A stretch of 64,000 nt of DNA from Burkholderiaceae bacterium (GTDB lineage Bacteria > Pseudomonadota > Gammaproteobacteria > Burkholderiales > Burkholderiaceae_C). Positions 36,350 through 44,597 of this stretch are shown here, one piece after another. Under the pieces are notes generated by a model that saw nothing but the letters and a program-made list of their open reading frames with translations, was not told the origin of the DNA and did no database searches. Position numbers and translations under genes: made by a program. Every line of letters starts with the position of its first letter. The first letter of the stretch is position 1. The stretch lies in NCBI GenBank assembly GCA_024235895.1, contig JACKLM010000002.1:248001-312000 (forward strand), in the 5' to 3' direction.

Positions 36350-37663
36350 CTACGCAGCCACCGAGCTTGGCGAACGATTCGCGTCGCGCGCGGTGAAGCG
36401 AGCTCCGTAGCGCTCGAGTCCCAGCCCTTCGGTCTCGATGGCCGGCTTGCGCCCCGCCACCATGTCCGCCACCACCCGCCCGGTCCCCGCCGCCATCGTC
36501 CAGCCCAGCGTGCCGTGGCCGGTGGCCAGGATCAGCCCGTCGACAGGCGCCGGGCCGACGATCGGCGTGCCGTCGGGTGTCATCGGGCGCAGCCCGCACC
36601 AGAAGCTGGCCTTGGAGACGTCGCCGCCGCGCGGGAACAGATCCGATACCACGTGCGCCAGCGTCGCCCGCCGCGCCTCGTGCAGCCGCTCGTCGTAGCC
36701 GGCCAGCTCGGCCGTGCCGCCGACGCGGATGCGGTCGCCCAGGCGCGTGACCGCGACCTTGTGCGTCTCGTCCATGATGGTGGACTCGGGCGCGCCAGCG
36801 GGGTCGGTGATCGGCACCGTGATCGAGTAGCCCTTGACGGGATAGACCGGCAGCCGGATGCCCAGCGGCGCCAGCAGCCTGGGCGAGTGGCTGCCCAGCG
36901 CCAGCACGACGCGGTCGGCGGTCAGACGGCCGGCGCTGGTGCGCACCGCCGCCAAGCGGCCGCCCGGGCCGCCTTCGACCTCCAGCCGCTCGATCGTCGT
37001 CCCCCAGCGGAATCGCACCCCCAGCGCGGCCGCCATCTCGGCGAGCCGGTTCGTGAACATGAAGCAGTCGCCCGTCTCGTCGCCCGGCAGCCGCAGCGCA
37101 CCGACGAACTTCTCCGCCGTGTGGCGCAGCGCCGGCTCGACGCGGCAGAAGCCCTCGCGGTCCAGCACCTCGAAGGGCACGCCGTACTGCTTCAGCACCT
37201 CGACATCGCCGCCGATGGCGTCGAGCTGCTTGGGGGTCCGAAAGAGCTGCAGCGTGCCTTGCGTGCGGTGGTCGTACGCGATGCCGGTCTCGGCGCGCAG
37301 CGCCTTCAGGCAGTCGCGGCTGTATTCGGCCAGCGGCACCATGCGGCTCTTGTTGACCGCGTAGGCGCGCGCGTTGCAGTTGGCCAGCATCTGCAGCCCC
37401 CAGCGCCACATCGCCGGGTCGAGCAGCGCGCGCACGACCAGCGGCCGGTGGTGCATCAGCAGCCACTTGACGGCCTTGACCGGCACGCCGGGGCCGGCCC
37501 AGGGCGACGAGTAGCCGGGAGAGACCTCGCCCGCATTGGCGAAGCTGGTCTCGAGTGCCGGGCCGGCTTGGCGATCGACGAGCTCGACCTCGTGGCCGTC
37601 GCGCGCCAGGTAGTAGGCCGTGGTGACGCCGATGACGCCGCCGCCGAGCACCAGGATCTTCAT
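36350..37663 (-). CDS. dadA: D-amino acid dehydrogenase small subunit
   Basis: 437 residues starting MKILVLGGGVIGVTTAYYLA, an FAD-binding Rossmann motif (GGGVIG), with GAGGAGA ribosome binding site upstream on the minus strand. ETSFANAGEVSPGYSSPWAG and WCGLRPMTPDGTPIVG are diagnostic of DadA, which deaminates D-amino acids and feeds electrons to the quinone pool. A longer open frame upstream has no similarity. It is divergent from the MFS gene, 148 nt away. Confidence 0.95.
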   Translation of the reverse strand: MKILVLGGGVIGVTTAYYLARDGHEVELVDRQAGPALETSFANAGEVSPGYSSPWAGPGVPVKAVKWLLMHHRPLVVRALLDPAMWRWGLQMLANCNARAYAVNKSRMVPLAEYSRDCLKALRAETGIAYDHRTQGTLQLFRTPKQLDAIGGDVEVLKQYGVPFEVLDREGFCRVEPALRHTAEKFVGALRLPGDETGDCFMFTNRLAEMAAALGVRFRWGTTIERLEVEGGPGGRLAAVRTSAGRLTADRVVLALGSHSPRLLAPLGIRLPVYPVKGYSITVPITDPAGAPESTIMDETHKVAVTRLGDRIRVGGTAELAGYDERLHEARRATLAHVVSDLFPRGGDVSKASFWCGLRPMTPDGTPIVGPAPVDGLILATGHGTLGWTMAAGTGRVVADMVAGRKPAIETEGLGLERYGARFTARDANRSPSSVAA

Positions 37664-37811
37664 CGTCGTCTCCTCGCGCGCCATGCGGACCCCGCCCCGC
37701 GCGGGCCGCCGCCGCATCGTCCGCGGTGCACGCCAGCCGCGCCCCGCATGGGCCGAAATTGTGCGGCGGCGGCTGCCGGCGCCGATGCGGCTTTTCTCGG
37801 ACAATCCCCGC

Positions 37812-39080
37812 ATGACTCGCGTTTCGACCGGGGCTGCGCCGCCGAACTCTCCGCCGCTGTCGATGACCCAGGTGCTCGCCTGCGGCGCGGCCATCATCAC
37901 GCTGGCGATGGGGATCCGCCACGGCTTCGGGCTGTGGCTGCAGCCGGTCACGATGGACCGCGGCTGGAGCCGCGAGACCTTCGCCTTCGCGATCGCGCTG
38001 CAGAACCTCGCCTGGGGCTTCGCCAGCCCGTTCGCTGGCGCGCTGGCCGACCGCTTCGGCGCGATGCGCGTGCTGCTCGCCGGCGGGCTGCTGTATGCGC
38101 TAGGGCTGGTCGGGATGGCGCTTTCGGCCTCCGGGCTGGCGTTCAGCGGCAGCGCCGGGCTGCTGATCGGCATGGCGCAGGCGGGGACGACCTACGCCGT
38201 CGTCTACGGCGTCATCGCGCGCCAGGTCGCGCCCGAGAAGCGCTCGTGGGCGATGGGGGTGACGGCGGCGGCCGGCAGCTTCGGCCAGTTCCTGATGGTG
38301 CCGGTGGAAGGCGGGCTGATCGGCTGGCTCGGCTGGCAGGGCGCGCTGCTGGCGCTGGCGGTGCTGGCGCTGGCGATCCTGCCGCTGGCCTTCGGCCTGC
38401 GCGAGCCGCCGCATCCGGCCGCGGCGCACGGCGGCGCGCCGCCGCAGGGTGTGGGCGCGGCGCTGCGCGAGGCCTTCGGCTACCGCAGCTTCCAGCTGCT
38501 GACCGCGGGCTATTTCGTCTGCGGATTCCAGGTCGTCTTCATCGCCGTGCACATGCCGAGCTTTCTGAAGGACGAGGGGCTGGGGCCGGAGGTCGCGGCG
38601 GCGGCGCTGGCGCTGATCGGCCTGTTCAACGTCTTCGGCACCTATGCGTCGGGCGTGCTCGGGCAGCGCCTGGCCAAGCGCCATATCCTGGCCGCGATCT
38701 ACCTGCTGCGCTCGGTCACGATCGTCGCCTTCCTCGCCGCGCCGCTGACGGCGTGGAGCGTCTATATCTTCAGCGCCGTGATGGGCGTGCTGTGGCTGTC
38801 GACCGTGCCGCCGACGAATGCGCTGGTGGCGCAGATCTTCGGCGTGCGCCACATGTCGATGCTCGGCGGCATCGTCTTCTTCTCGCACCAGATCGGCAGC
38901 TTCCTCGGCGTCTGGCTGGGCGGGCTGCTGTACGACCGCATGGGCAGCTACGACATCGTGTGGTGGATCGCGGTCGCGCTGGGCGTGGCGGCGGCGCTGG
39001 TCAACCTGCCGGTGCGCGAGGGCGCGATCGCCCGCCCCGGTCCGGCCGGCGTGGCCGGCACGCAGGGGGCGGCGGCATGA
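37812..39080 (+). CDS. MFS transporter
   Basis: 422 residues with twelve predicted helices. GALADRFGAMRVLLAGG is the conserved loop between helices 2 and 3; GIRHGFGLWLQPVTMDRGWS resembles oxalate/monocarboxylate-type (OFA-like) MFS proteins, but the substrate is not clear. The start MTRVSTGAAPPN was taken from the ATG at 37812. The stop overlaps the next small gene by 4 nt. Confidence 0.9.
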   Translation: MTRVSTGAAPPNSPPLSMTQVLACGAAIITLAMGIRHGFGLWLQPVTMDRGWSRETFAFAIALQNLAWGFASPFAGALADRFGAMRVLLAGGLLYALGLVGMALSASGLAFSGSAGLLIGMAQAGTTYAVVYGVIARQVAPEKRSWAMGVTAAAGSFGQFLMVPVEGGLIGWLGWQGALLALAVLALAILPLAFGLREPPHPAAAHGGAPPQGVGAALREAFGYRSFQLLTAGYFVCGFQVVFIAVHMPSFLKDEGLGPEVAAAALALIGLFNVFGTYASGVLGQRLAKRHILAAIYLLRSVTIVAFLAAPLTAWSVYIFSAVMGVLWLSTVPPTNALVAQIFGVRHMSMLGGIVFFSHQIGSFLGVWLGGLLYDRMGSYDIVWWIAVALGVAAALVNLPVREGAIARPGPAGVAGTQGAAA

Positions 39081-39205
39081 CGACGCCGGCGCGGCGCTGG
39101 ATCGCCGCCGCGGCGGCGGCCGCGGTGCTGCTGGCGGTGTTCGCCGCCTACCTGAACCCGCATTTCGTCTTCGACGTCGCCAATGCCGTCTGGGCCTGTT
39201 TCTGA
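39077..39205 (+). CDS. 42-residue single-helix membrane protein
   Basis: Starts in the ATGA overlap with the MFS gene, so translation is coupled. It has one membrane helix (about 8-24) preceded by MTTPARRW and followed by YLNPHFVFDVANAVWACF, ending in Cys-Phe. Codon use (strong GC at third positions) is that of a real gene. It could be an accessory of the transporter. Function unknown. Confidence 0.7.
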   Translation: MTTPARRWIAAAAAAAVLLAVFAAYLNPHFVFDVANAVWACF

Positions 39206-39839
39206 GGCCGGCGCGCCCGGGGGTGGGGCGGCTCGCGACACTGCGGCACCGCTCGGCGCAGCAACGTCCGACCACTGCGCAGCGTACGCCGCGCTGGCCG
39301 GGCCCTCGCCCTGGGTTCAACGCTGGTCGGCGCTGATCCGCCCCGGCGGCCATGTGCTCGACCTCGCCTGCGGCGGCGGGCGGCACCTGCGCTGGCTCGC
39401 GGCGCAGGGCTTCGTGGTGACCGGCGTGGACCGCAACGCCGATGCCGTCGAGCCGCTGCGCGAGCTCGGCGAGATCGTCGTTGCCGACCTCGAGGGCGGG
39501 CCCTGGCCGCTGCCCGGGCGGCGCTTCGACGCCGTCGTCGTCACCCACTACCTGTGGCGGCCGCTGTTCCCGGCGATCCGCGCCGCGCTGGCCGATGGCG
39601 GGCTGTGGATCCACGAGACCTTCGCCGCCGGGCAGGAGACCGTCGGCCGGCCGTCGCGGCCGGACTTCCTGCTGCAGCCCGGCGAGCTGCTGCGCGAGGC
39701 CGAAGGCTTGCGCGTCGTCGCCTACGAGGACGGCTTTCTCGACGCGCCGCCGCGCTTCGTGCAGCGCATCGCCGCCATGCGCGAGCCCGGCCCGGCGGCG
39801 ATCGTGCCGTCCGCCGGGCCGTTGCGCCATCCGCTGTAG
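39183..39839 (+). CDS. Class I SAM-dependent methyltransferase
   Basis: 218 residues. The glycine-rich motif VLDLACGGGRHLRWLAAQG and acidic motif VTGVDRNADAV are clear, with post-motifs VVVTHYLWRPLFP. It resembles TehB/UbiE-like small methyltransferases. The substrate is unknown. The start ATG lies inside the preceding 42-codon gene (23-nt overlap); the first 30 residues are low-complexity, so a later start is possible. Confidence 0.85.
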   Translation: MPSGPVSEAGAPGGGAARDTAAPLGAATSDHCAAYAALAGPSPWVQRWSALIRPGGHVLDLACGGGRHLRWLAAQGFVVTGVDRNADAVEPLRELGEIVVADLEGGPWPLPGRRFDAVVVTHYLWRPLFPAIRAALADGGLWIHETFAAGQETVGRPSRPDFLLQPGELLREAEGLRVVAYEDGFLDAPPRFVQRIAAMREPGPAAIVPSAGPLRHPL

Positions 39840-39921
39840 CTGCCGCGGCGGCCGCCGGGCGTCGCACCGGCCGGCCGCATCGCGCCCCCGGCTAGAATCC
39901 AGCGCTTCCCGAGGACCGCGC

Positions 39922-40803
39922 ATGAATCCCATCGTCGGCAGCATCGTCGCCCTGGTCACGCCCATGCTGGACGACGGCCGCGTGGACTACGACGGCCTGC
40001 GCGCGCTCGTCGACTGGCACATCGCCGAGGGCACCGACTGCATCGGCGTCGTCGGCACCACCGGCGAATCGCCCACCGTCGACGTCGAGGAGCACTGCGA
40101 GATCGTGCGCGTCGCCGTCGAGCATGCCGCCGGCCGGGTCCCGATCATGGCCGGCACCGGCGCCAACAGCACCGCCGAGGCGATCGAGCTGACCGCGTAT
40201 GCGAAGAAGGTCGGCGCCGACTGCTCGCTGCAGGTCGTGCCCTACTACAACAAGCCGTCGCAGGACGGGCTGTTCGCGCACTTCGCGGCGATCGCCGAGG
40301 CGGTCGACATGCCGCACGTGCTCTACAACGTGCCCGGCCGCACAGTCGCCGATCTGAAGCCCGAGACCGCGCTGCGGCTGGCCGCGGTGCCGGGCATCGT
40401 CGGCATCAAGGAGGCCACCGGCGACATCGCGCGCGCGGCCTGGCTGATCAAGCAGGCGCCGGCAGGGTTCTCGATCTATTCCGGCGACGACGGCACCGCG
40501 GTGGCGCTGATGCTGCTGGGTGGCCACGGCAACGTCAGCGTGACGGCCAACGTCGCGCCGCGGCTGATGCACGAGATGTGCATGGCCGCGATCGAAGGCG
40601 ACGTCAGGCGCGCGCGCGCGATTCACCTGCGCTTGCTGCCGCTGCACACGCAGCTGTTCTGCGAGCCCAGCCCCGCGCCCACCAAGTGGGCCCTGGCGGC
40701 GCTGGGCCGCTGCCGCGACGTGCTGCGCCTGCCGCTGCTGCCGCTGACCGAGTCCGGCCGCGCCGCCGTCGGCCAGGCGATGCGCGAGGCCGGCCTGCTG
40801 TGA
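39922..40803 (+). CDS. dapA: 4-hydroxy-tetrahydrodipicolinate synthase
   Basis: 293 residues. It condenses aspartate semialdehyde and pyruvate in lysine/diaminopimelate synthesis. GTTGESPTV (substrate loop), PYYNKPSQ, YNVPGRT and the Schiff-base lysine in GIKEATGD are present. GAGGA lies upstream of the ATG. Followed by bamC after 117 nt, the dapA-bamC order is conserved in proteobacteria. Confidence 0.97.
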   Translation: MNPIVGSIVALVTPMLDDGRVDYDGLRALVDWHIAEGTDCIGVVGTTGESPTVDVEEHCEIVRVAVEHAAGRVPIMAGTGANSTAEAIELTAYAKKVGADCSLQVVPYYNKPSQDGLFAHFAAIAEAVDMPHVLYNVPGRTVADLKPETALRLAAVPGIVGIKEATGDIARAAWLIKQAPAGFSIYSGDDGTAVALMLLGGHGNVSVTANVAPRLMHEMCMAAIEGDVRRARAIHLRLLPLHTQLFCEPSPAPTKWALAALGRCRDVLRLPLLPLTESGRAAVGQAMREAGLL

Positions 40804-40920
40804 CGCAAGCGCACGCGGCGCCGCGCCTCGTCCCCCGCCGGCGGCCGACCGGTACCCACCCGACCTGAAGACCGCGGCCGGACTGCGCCCCGCGCAGCGG
40901 CCACCGACCCGAGGACGCCC

Positions 40921-42063
40921 GTGACAACCCGCACCCCCCCGATGCCCGCGCGACCGGCCGCCCGAGTGGCCGCGCTCGCCGTCGTGGCGTTCGCCGCCAG
41001 CGGCTGCTCCAGCTTCGGCGACATGCTCGCCGGCGACAAGGTCGACTACCGCAGCGGCGCCCGCCAGACCACCGGGCTGGAGGTGCCCCCCGACCTGACC
41101 CAGCTCGCGCGCGACGGCCGCTTCCAGGCCCCCGGCGGCACCGTCAGCGCCGCCGCGGCTGGTAGCACGGCGGCGGCGCGGCCCGCCGCGCCGACGGTGG
41201 CGGTGTCGGAGCTGGCCGGCATGCGCGTCGAGCGAGCCGGCGATACGCGCTGGCTGGTCGTCCCGACGCCGCCCGAGCAGCTCTGGCCGCAGCTGCGCCA
41301 GTTCTGGCTCGACGCCGGCTTCACGCTGGAGATCGACAACGCGCAGATCGGCGTCATCGAGACCGGCTGGGCCGAGAACCGCGCGAAGCTGCCGCAGGAT
41401 TTCTTTCGCCGCTCGATCGGACGGGTGCTGGAGGGCCTGTACGACACCGGCGAGCGCGACCGCTTCCGCATGCGCGTCGAGCGCACGGGCAGCGGAAGCG
41501 AGGTCTTCATCGTCCACCGCGGGCTGGTCGAGGTCGCGACCGACAGCACGCTGAAGGACGAATTCCGCTGGAAGGCGCGCCCGACCGACCCCCAGCTCGA
41601 GGCCGAGTTCCTGACCCGGCTGATGGTGCACCTGGGCCGCGACGAGCAGCAGGCGCGCGCCGACGCGGGAGCCTCGGGCGGCACCGCGGCGGCGGCCACC
41701 GGTGCGCGCGCGCGGCTGCTGAGCGGGCAGCCGACGGCGACGCTGGAACTCGACGCCGGGTTCGACCTCGCGTGGCGTCGCGTCGGGCTGGCGCTGGACC
41801 GCAGCGGCTTCACGGTCGAGGACCGCGACCGTAGCGCCGGCGTCTACTTCGTGCGCTATGCCGACAAGGGCGCCACCGAGGACCGCGGCTTCCTGCAACG
41901 CCTGTTCGGCGGCGAATCGTCGGCCAAGGCCGACCGCTACCGCATCGCGCTGACCGGCGACCGCGAACTTTCCCGGGTCGCGGTGCAGAACGCCGAGGGT
42001 GGGCCGGCGCCCGACGATGTCGGCCGGCGCATCGCCGGGGTTCTCATCGACGCGCTCGAGTAG
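40921..42063 (+). CDS. bamC: Outer membrane assembly lipoprotein BamC
   Basis: 380 residues. A lipobox (AASGC) after a short hydrophobic segment makes it a lipoprotein of the outer-membrane BAM complex. VDYRSGARQTTGLEVPPDLT is the BamC unstructured N-terminus that contacts BamD, followed by two helix-grip domains separated by an Ala-rich linker (about residues 245-262). The start is GTG 40921 with GAGG upstream; ATG 40942 is the alternative. Transcribed with dapA. Confidence 0.93.
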   Translation: MTTRTPPMPARPAARVAALAVVAFAASGCSSFGDMLAGDKVDYRSGARQTTGLEVPPDLTQLARDGRFQAPGGTVSAAAAGSTAAARPAAPTVAVSELAGMRVERAGDTRWLVVPTPPEQLWPQLRQFWLDAGFTLEIDNAQIGVIETGWAENRAKLPQDFFRRSIGRVLEGLYDTGERDRFRMRVERTGSGSEVFIVHRGLVEVATDSTLKDEFRWKARPTDPQLEAEFLTRLMVHLGRDEQQARADAGASGGTAAAATGARARLLSGQPTATLELDAGFDLAWRRVGLALDRSGFTVEDRDRSAGVYFVRYADKGATEDRGFLQRLFGGESSAKADRYRIALTGDRELSRVAVQNAEGGPAPDDVGRRIAGVLIDALE

Positions 42064-42143
42064 CGACGGCGACGCCCGAGCTGCAAGGCCAAGCCCGCCG
42101 ATCGCGCACCCGGGGCTGGCGACGACCGGCCCTGGCGCGCCAT

Positions 42144-42179
42144 GATGAAGGCCGCCCGAGGGCGGCCTTCATCGTTCTT
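42144..42179. terminator. Bidirectional intrinsic terminator
   Basis: A perfect 14-bp stem (42144-42157 with 42160-42173, GATGAAGGCCGCCC and its complement) with a minimal 2-nt loop, followed by GTTCTT. It sits between the convergent bamC and lipoprotein genes; it is the clearest terminator in the window. Confidence 0.85.
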
Positions 42180-42261
42180 CAGGGCGAAGCGCGATCGCGG
42201 TCGGCGCGGCATCGCCCGTTCGAGGCCGACCCGGACTGCCCGCGGCGGACCCGGTCGGAGC

Positions 42262-42681
42262 CTATTCCTTGGTCACCTTTTCCTTGGCGGCCTCGCCGGC
42301 GGCCTTGGCAGCGTCGACGGCCGTGCCGGCGGCTTCCTTGGCGGCCTCGACGGCGGCGCCAGCGGTTTCCTTAGCCTGCGCGGCGGCATCGGTCACGGCC
42401 TGGCCGGCGGTCGCGGCGGCATCGCCGGCGGCCTCCTTGGCGGCCTCGACGGCCGCACCGGCGGCCTGGCCGGCGGCGGTGGCCGCCTGCCCCGCCGAAT
42501 CGGCGGCCTGGGCGGCAGCTTCCTTGGCGGCCTCGACGGCCTGACCCGCCTGGGTGGCGGCACCGGTGGCGGGGGCCGGGGCGGCAGCCGGGGCAGGAGC
42601 GGGCGCCGGCTCCTCCTTCTTGCCGCAGGCAGCCAGCGCAACGGCCGTCATCAGCGACAGCACGAGAATCGACGATTTCAT
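42262..42681 (-). CDS. Ala/Lys/Glu-rich repetitive lipoprotein (LEA-like)
   Basis: 139 residues. A signal peptide with lipobox LAAC-GKKEE is followed by a Pro/Ala segment and imperfect 11-residue repeats related to AGQAVEAAKEAAA and AGAAVEAAKEAAG, forming a long amphipathic helix like late-embryogenesis-abundant group 3 proteins or Lpp/OmpA-linked spacer helices. Ribosome site GAGGAA precedes the ATG. It is convergent with bamC across the terminator. Function unknown; a stress-protective role is inference. Confidence 0.75.
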   Translation of the reverse strand: MKSSILVLSLMTAVALAACGKKEEPAPAPAPAAAPAPATGAATQAGQAVEAAKEAAAQAADSAGQAATAAGQAAGAAVEAAKEAAGDAAATAGQAVTDAAAQAKETAGAAVEAAKEAAGTAVDAAKAAGEAAKEKVTKE

Positions 42682-42952
42682 TGCATTTCCTCGAATGTGC
42701 GTGTCGTACACGCTTTGTAGCGACAGATCCACCTAGAAATATTCGGTGAAACAAGTCCGATCACGAGCAAGCCGCTCGCAGGACGATTCTATGTCGAATC
42801 CGGGTAATCCCGCATCGACGTGGTGTGATGACGACAGCGTGACAGCATCCGGTCGACCGGTCGGCGGTCCCGGGCCACGCTGGACGGCAGCGCCAGACCG
42901 CCCGGGTCCGACGGGCGGCGGTGGACGACGCGGGGTCCAGCGCCGCGCAGCC

Positions 42953-43495
42953 TCAGAGTCCGAGCGGCCGCAGCGGCCACGCCGGCTCGGCGAGCTCCCA
43001 CACCGGGCCGATATCGTCCCGCGCCTGCCACGCGGCCTGTGCATCGCTCGCCGCCAGGCCACGTGGGGGATCGCGCTGCGCCAGCCGCAGCAGCACCGGG
43101 CCGTCGTCCAGGACCAGGGTCGGCAGCGGGGCGCGCATCGCGGGGTCGGGCCGGCGCGCGTCGATCGCGTGCGTCCAGTCGGCGCGCCAGCGGGCAAAGC
43201 GCGGATGCGAGCGCGCCAACGCGTCGTAGTCCCTGGCCAGCAGCCGCAGCTGGCGCAGCGGCCGCCGCAGCCAGCTGCCCAACGCATCGAGCAGCGCCGC
43301 GTCGTCCAGCGGCCACGAGCCGAAGTCCTCGTCCACCCACAGCAGCACGCGCGCCTCGCGCGCGAACGCGGCGGCCAGCGTCGCGTGCACCGCGGCGGCG
43401 AAGCCGGCGTGGCCGTCGATGGCCAGCGGCGACGCGAGCACCGCGGCAGCGGCGTCATGCCTGAGGGCGGGATCGGTGGGCTGGACGGGCGTCAT
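42953..43495 (-). CDS. Conserved hypothetical protein
   Basis: 180 residues, no signal peptide. It contains RVLLWVDEDFGSWPLDDAAL and ARWRADWTHAIDARRPDPAM and ends WELAEPAWPLRPLGL. Codon use is typical of a coding gene. No family was recognised with confidence; it resembles uncharacterised betaproteobacterial proteins. The start MTPVQPTDPALRHD was chosen because the upstream frame looks non-coding. It is divergent from the FKBP gene. Confidence 0.6.
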   Translation of the reverse strand: MTPVQPTDPALRHDAAAAVLASPLAIDGHAGFAAAVHATLAAAFAREARVLLWVDEDFGSWPLDDAALLDALGSWLRRPLRQLRLLARDYDALARSHPRFARWRADWTHAIDARRPDPAMRAPLPTLVLDDGPVLLRLAQRDPPRGLAASDAQAAWQARDDIGPVWELAEPAWPLRPLGL

Positions 43496-43597
43496 CGCGG
43501 CACTCCTGGCTTTCGGCGCGCCCCGGCGTGCGATGGCGGCGCACTGCGTCGGCCGCATTCTGACCGAGCCCGGGCGCGGCGTGCGAAGATCGGCGCC

Positions 43598-44119
43598 ATG
43601 CTGATCACCGCCCCTTGCGTCGTCACGCTGACCTGGACCCTGACCGACGCCCAGGACCGCGCGCTGGACGCGCTCGAGACGCCGACCGAATTCTTCTTCG
43701 GCGGCGACGACCTGCTGGCAGCGGTCGAGGACGCGATCGCGGGCCGGGCCGCGGGTTTCGAGACCCGGGTGCAGATCGAGCCCGAGCAGGCGTTCGGCGA
43801 CTACCAGCCCGAGCGCGTGTGCTTCGAGCCGCGCGCGCTGTTCCCGGCGCAGCTCGAGCCCGGGATGGTGTTCGAGGGCCTGCCCGCAGGCGCGAAAACG
43901 CCGGGTATGGCGGCCGACGCGCTGTACGTCGTCACCGAGGTCTACCCCGAGCATGTGGTGCTGGACGCCAACCACCCGCTGGCAGGGATGGCGATCCGGC
44001 TCGCGATCAAGGTCGAGGCGGTGCGCGAGGCGAGTGACGACGAGATCGAGGCCGGCAGCGTCGGCCGCGCAGGGGTCAGCGTGCTGACGGCGGCGGCGGC
44101 ACCGAAGCGGCTGCAGTAG
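43598..44119 (+). CDS. FKBP-type peptidyl-prolyl cis-trans isomerase (SlyD/FkpB-like)
   Basis: 173 residues. VVTLTWTLTDAQDRALDAL, IEPEQAFGDYQPE and the long flap insertion identify the SlyD/FkpB branch of FKBPs, cytosolic chaperones with prolyl isomerase activity. The His/Cys-rich metal-binding tail of E. coli SlyD is missing; the C-terminus is SVLTAAAAPKRLQ. It is convergent with dut. Confidence 0.88.
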   Translation: MLITAPCVVTLTWTLTDAQDRALDALETPTEFFFGGDDLLAAVEDAIAGRAAGFETRVQIEPEQAFGDYQPERVCFEPRALFPAQLEPGMVFEGLPAGAKTPGMAADALYVVTEVYPEHVVLDANHPLAGMAIRLAIKVEAVREASDDEIEAGSVGRAGVSVLTAAAAPKRLQ

Positions 44120-44135
44120 CGAGCGGCAGCAGGCC

Positions 44136-44597
44136 TCAACCCCGCCCGGTCGACCCGAACCCGCCCTCGCCGCGCGCCGACGCGTCGAACGACTCGACGC
44201 GCCGCCAGCGCGCCTGCACCACCGGGACGACGACGAGCTGCGCGATGCGGTCCCAGGGCTGGATCGTGAACGGCTCGCGGCCGCGGTTCCAGGCGCTCAC
44301 CCTCAGCGGCCCCTGGTAGTCGCTGTCGATCAGGCCGACCAGGTTGCCCAGCACGATGCCATGCTTGTGGCCCAGCCCCGAGCGCGGCAGGATGACCGCT
44401 GCCAGGCCCGGATCGCCGATGTGGATCGCCAGACCGGTCGGGATCAGCTCGGCCTGCCCCGGCGCGAGCACCAGCGGCGCGTCCAGGCAGGCGCGCAGGT
44501 CCAGCCCGGCGCTGCCTGCGGTGGCGTAGGCGGGGCCGAGCTCGTCGAAGCGCTCGGCCAGCCGCAGGTCGAGCACGCGCACGTCGATCGTCGTCAT
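44136..44597 (-). CDS. dut: Deoxyuridine 5'-triphosphate nucleotidohydrolase
   Basis: 153 residues. The five dUTPase motifs are visible: AGSAGLDLRA (1), PRSGLGHKHG (2), GLIDSDYQGP (3, with catalytic Asp), RIAQLVVVPV (4) and GEGGFGSTGRG (5, the P-loop-like tail). It hydrolyses dUTP to dUMP. The start overlaps the coaBC stop by 4 nt; the order coaBC-dut is common in proteobacteria. Confidence 0.97.
   Translation of the reverse strand: MTTIDVRVLDLRLAERFDELGPAYATAGSAGLDLRACLDAPLVLAPGQAELIPTGLAIHIGDPGLAAVILPRSGLGHKHGIVLGNLVGLIDSDYQGPLRVSAWNRGREPFTIQPWDRIAQLVVVPVVQARWRRVESFDASARGEGGFGSTGRG

Noticed and set aside
42142..42720. Plus-strand Gly/Ala-rich frames opposite the lipoprotein.
   Set aside because: Antisense of Ala/Lys/Glu repeats; no start signal, and it crosses the terminator.
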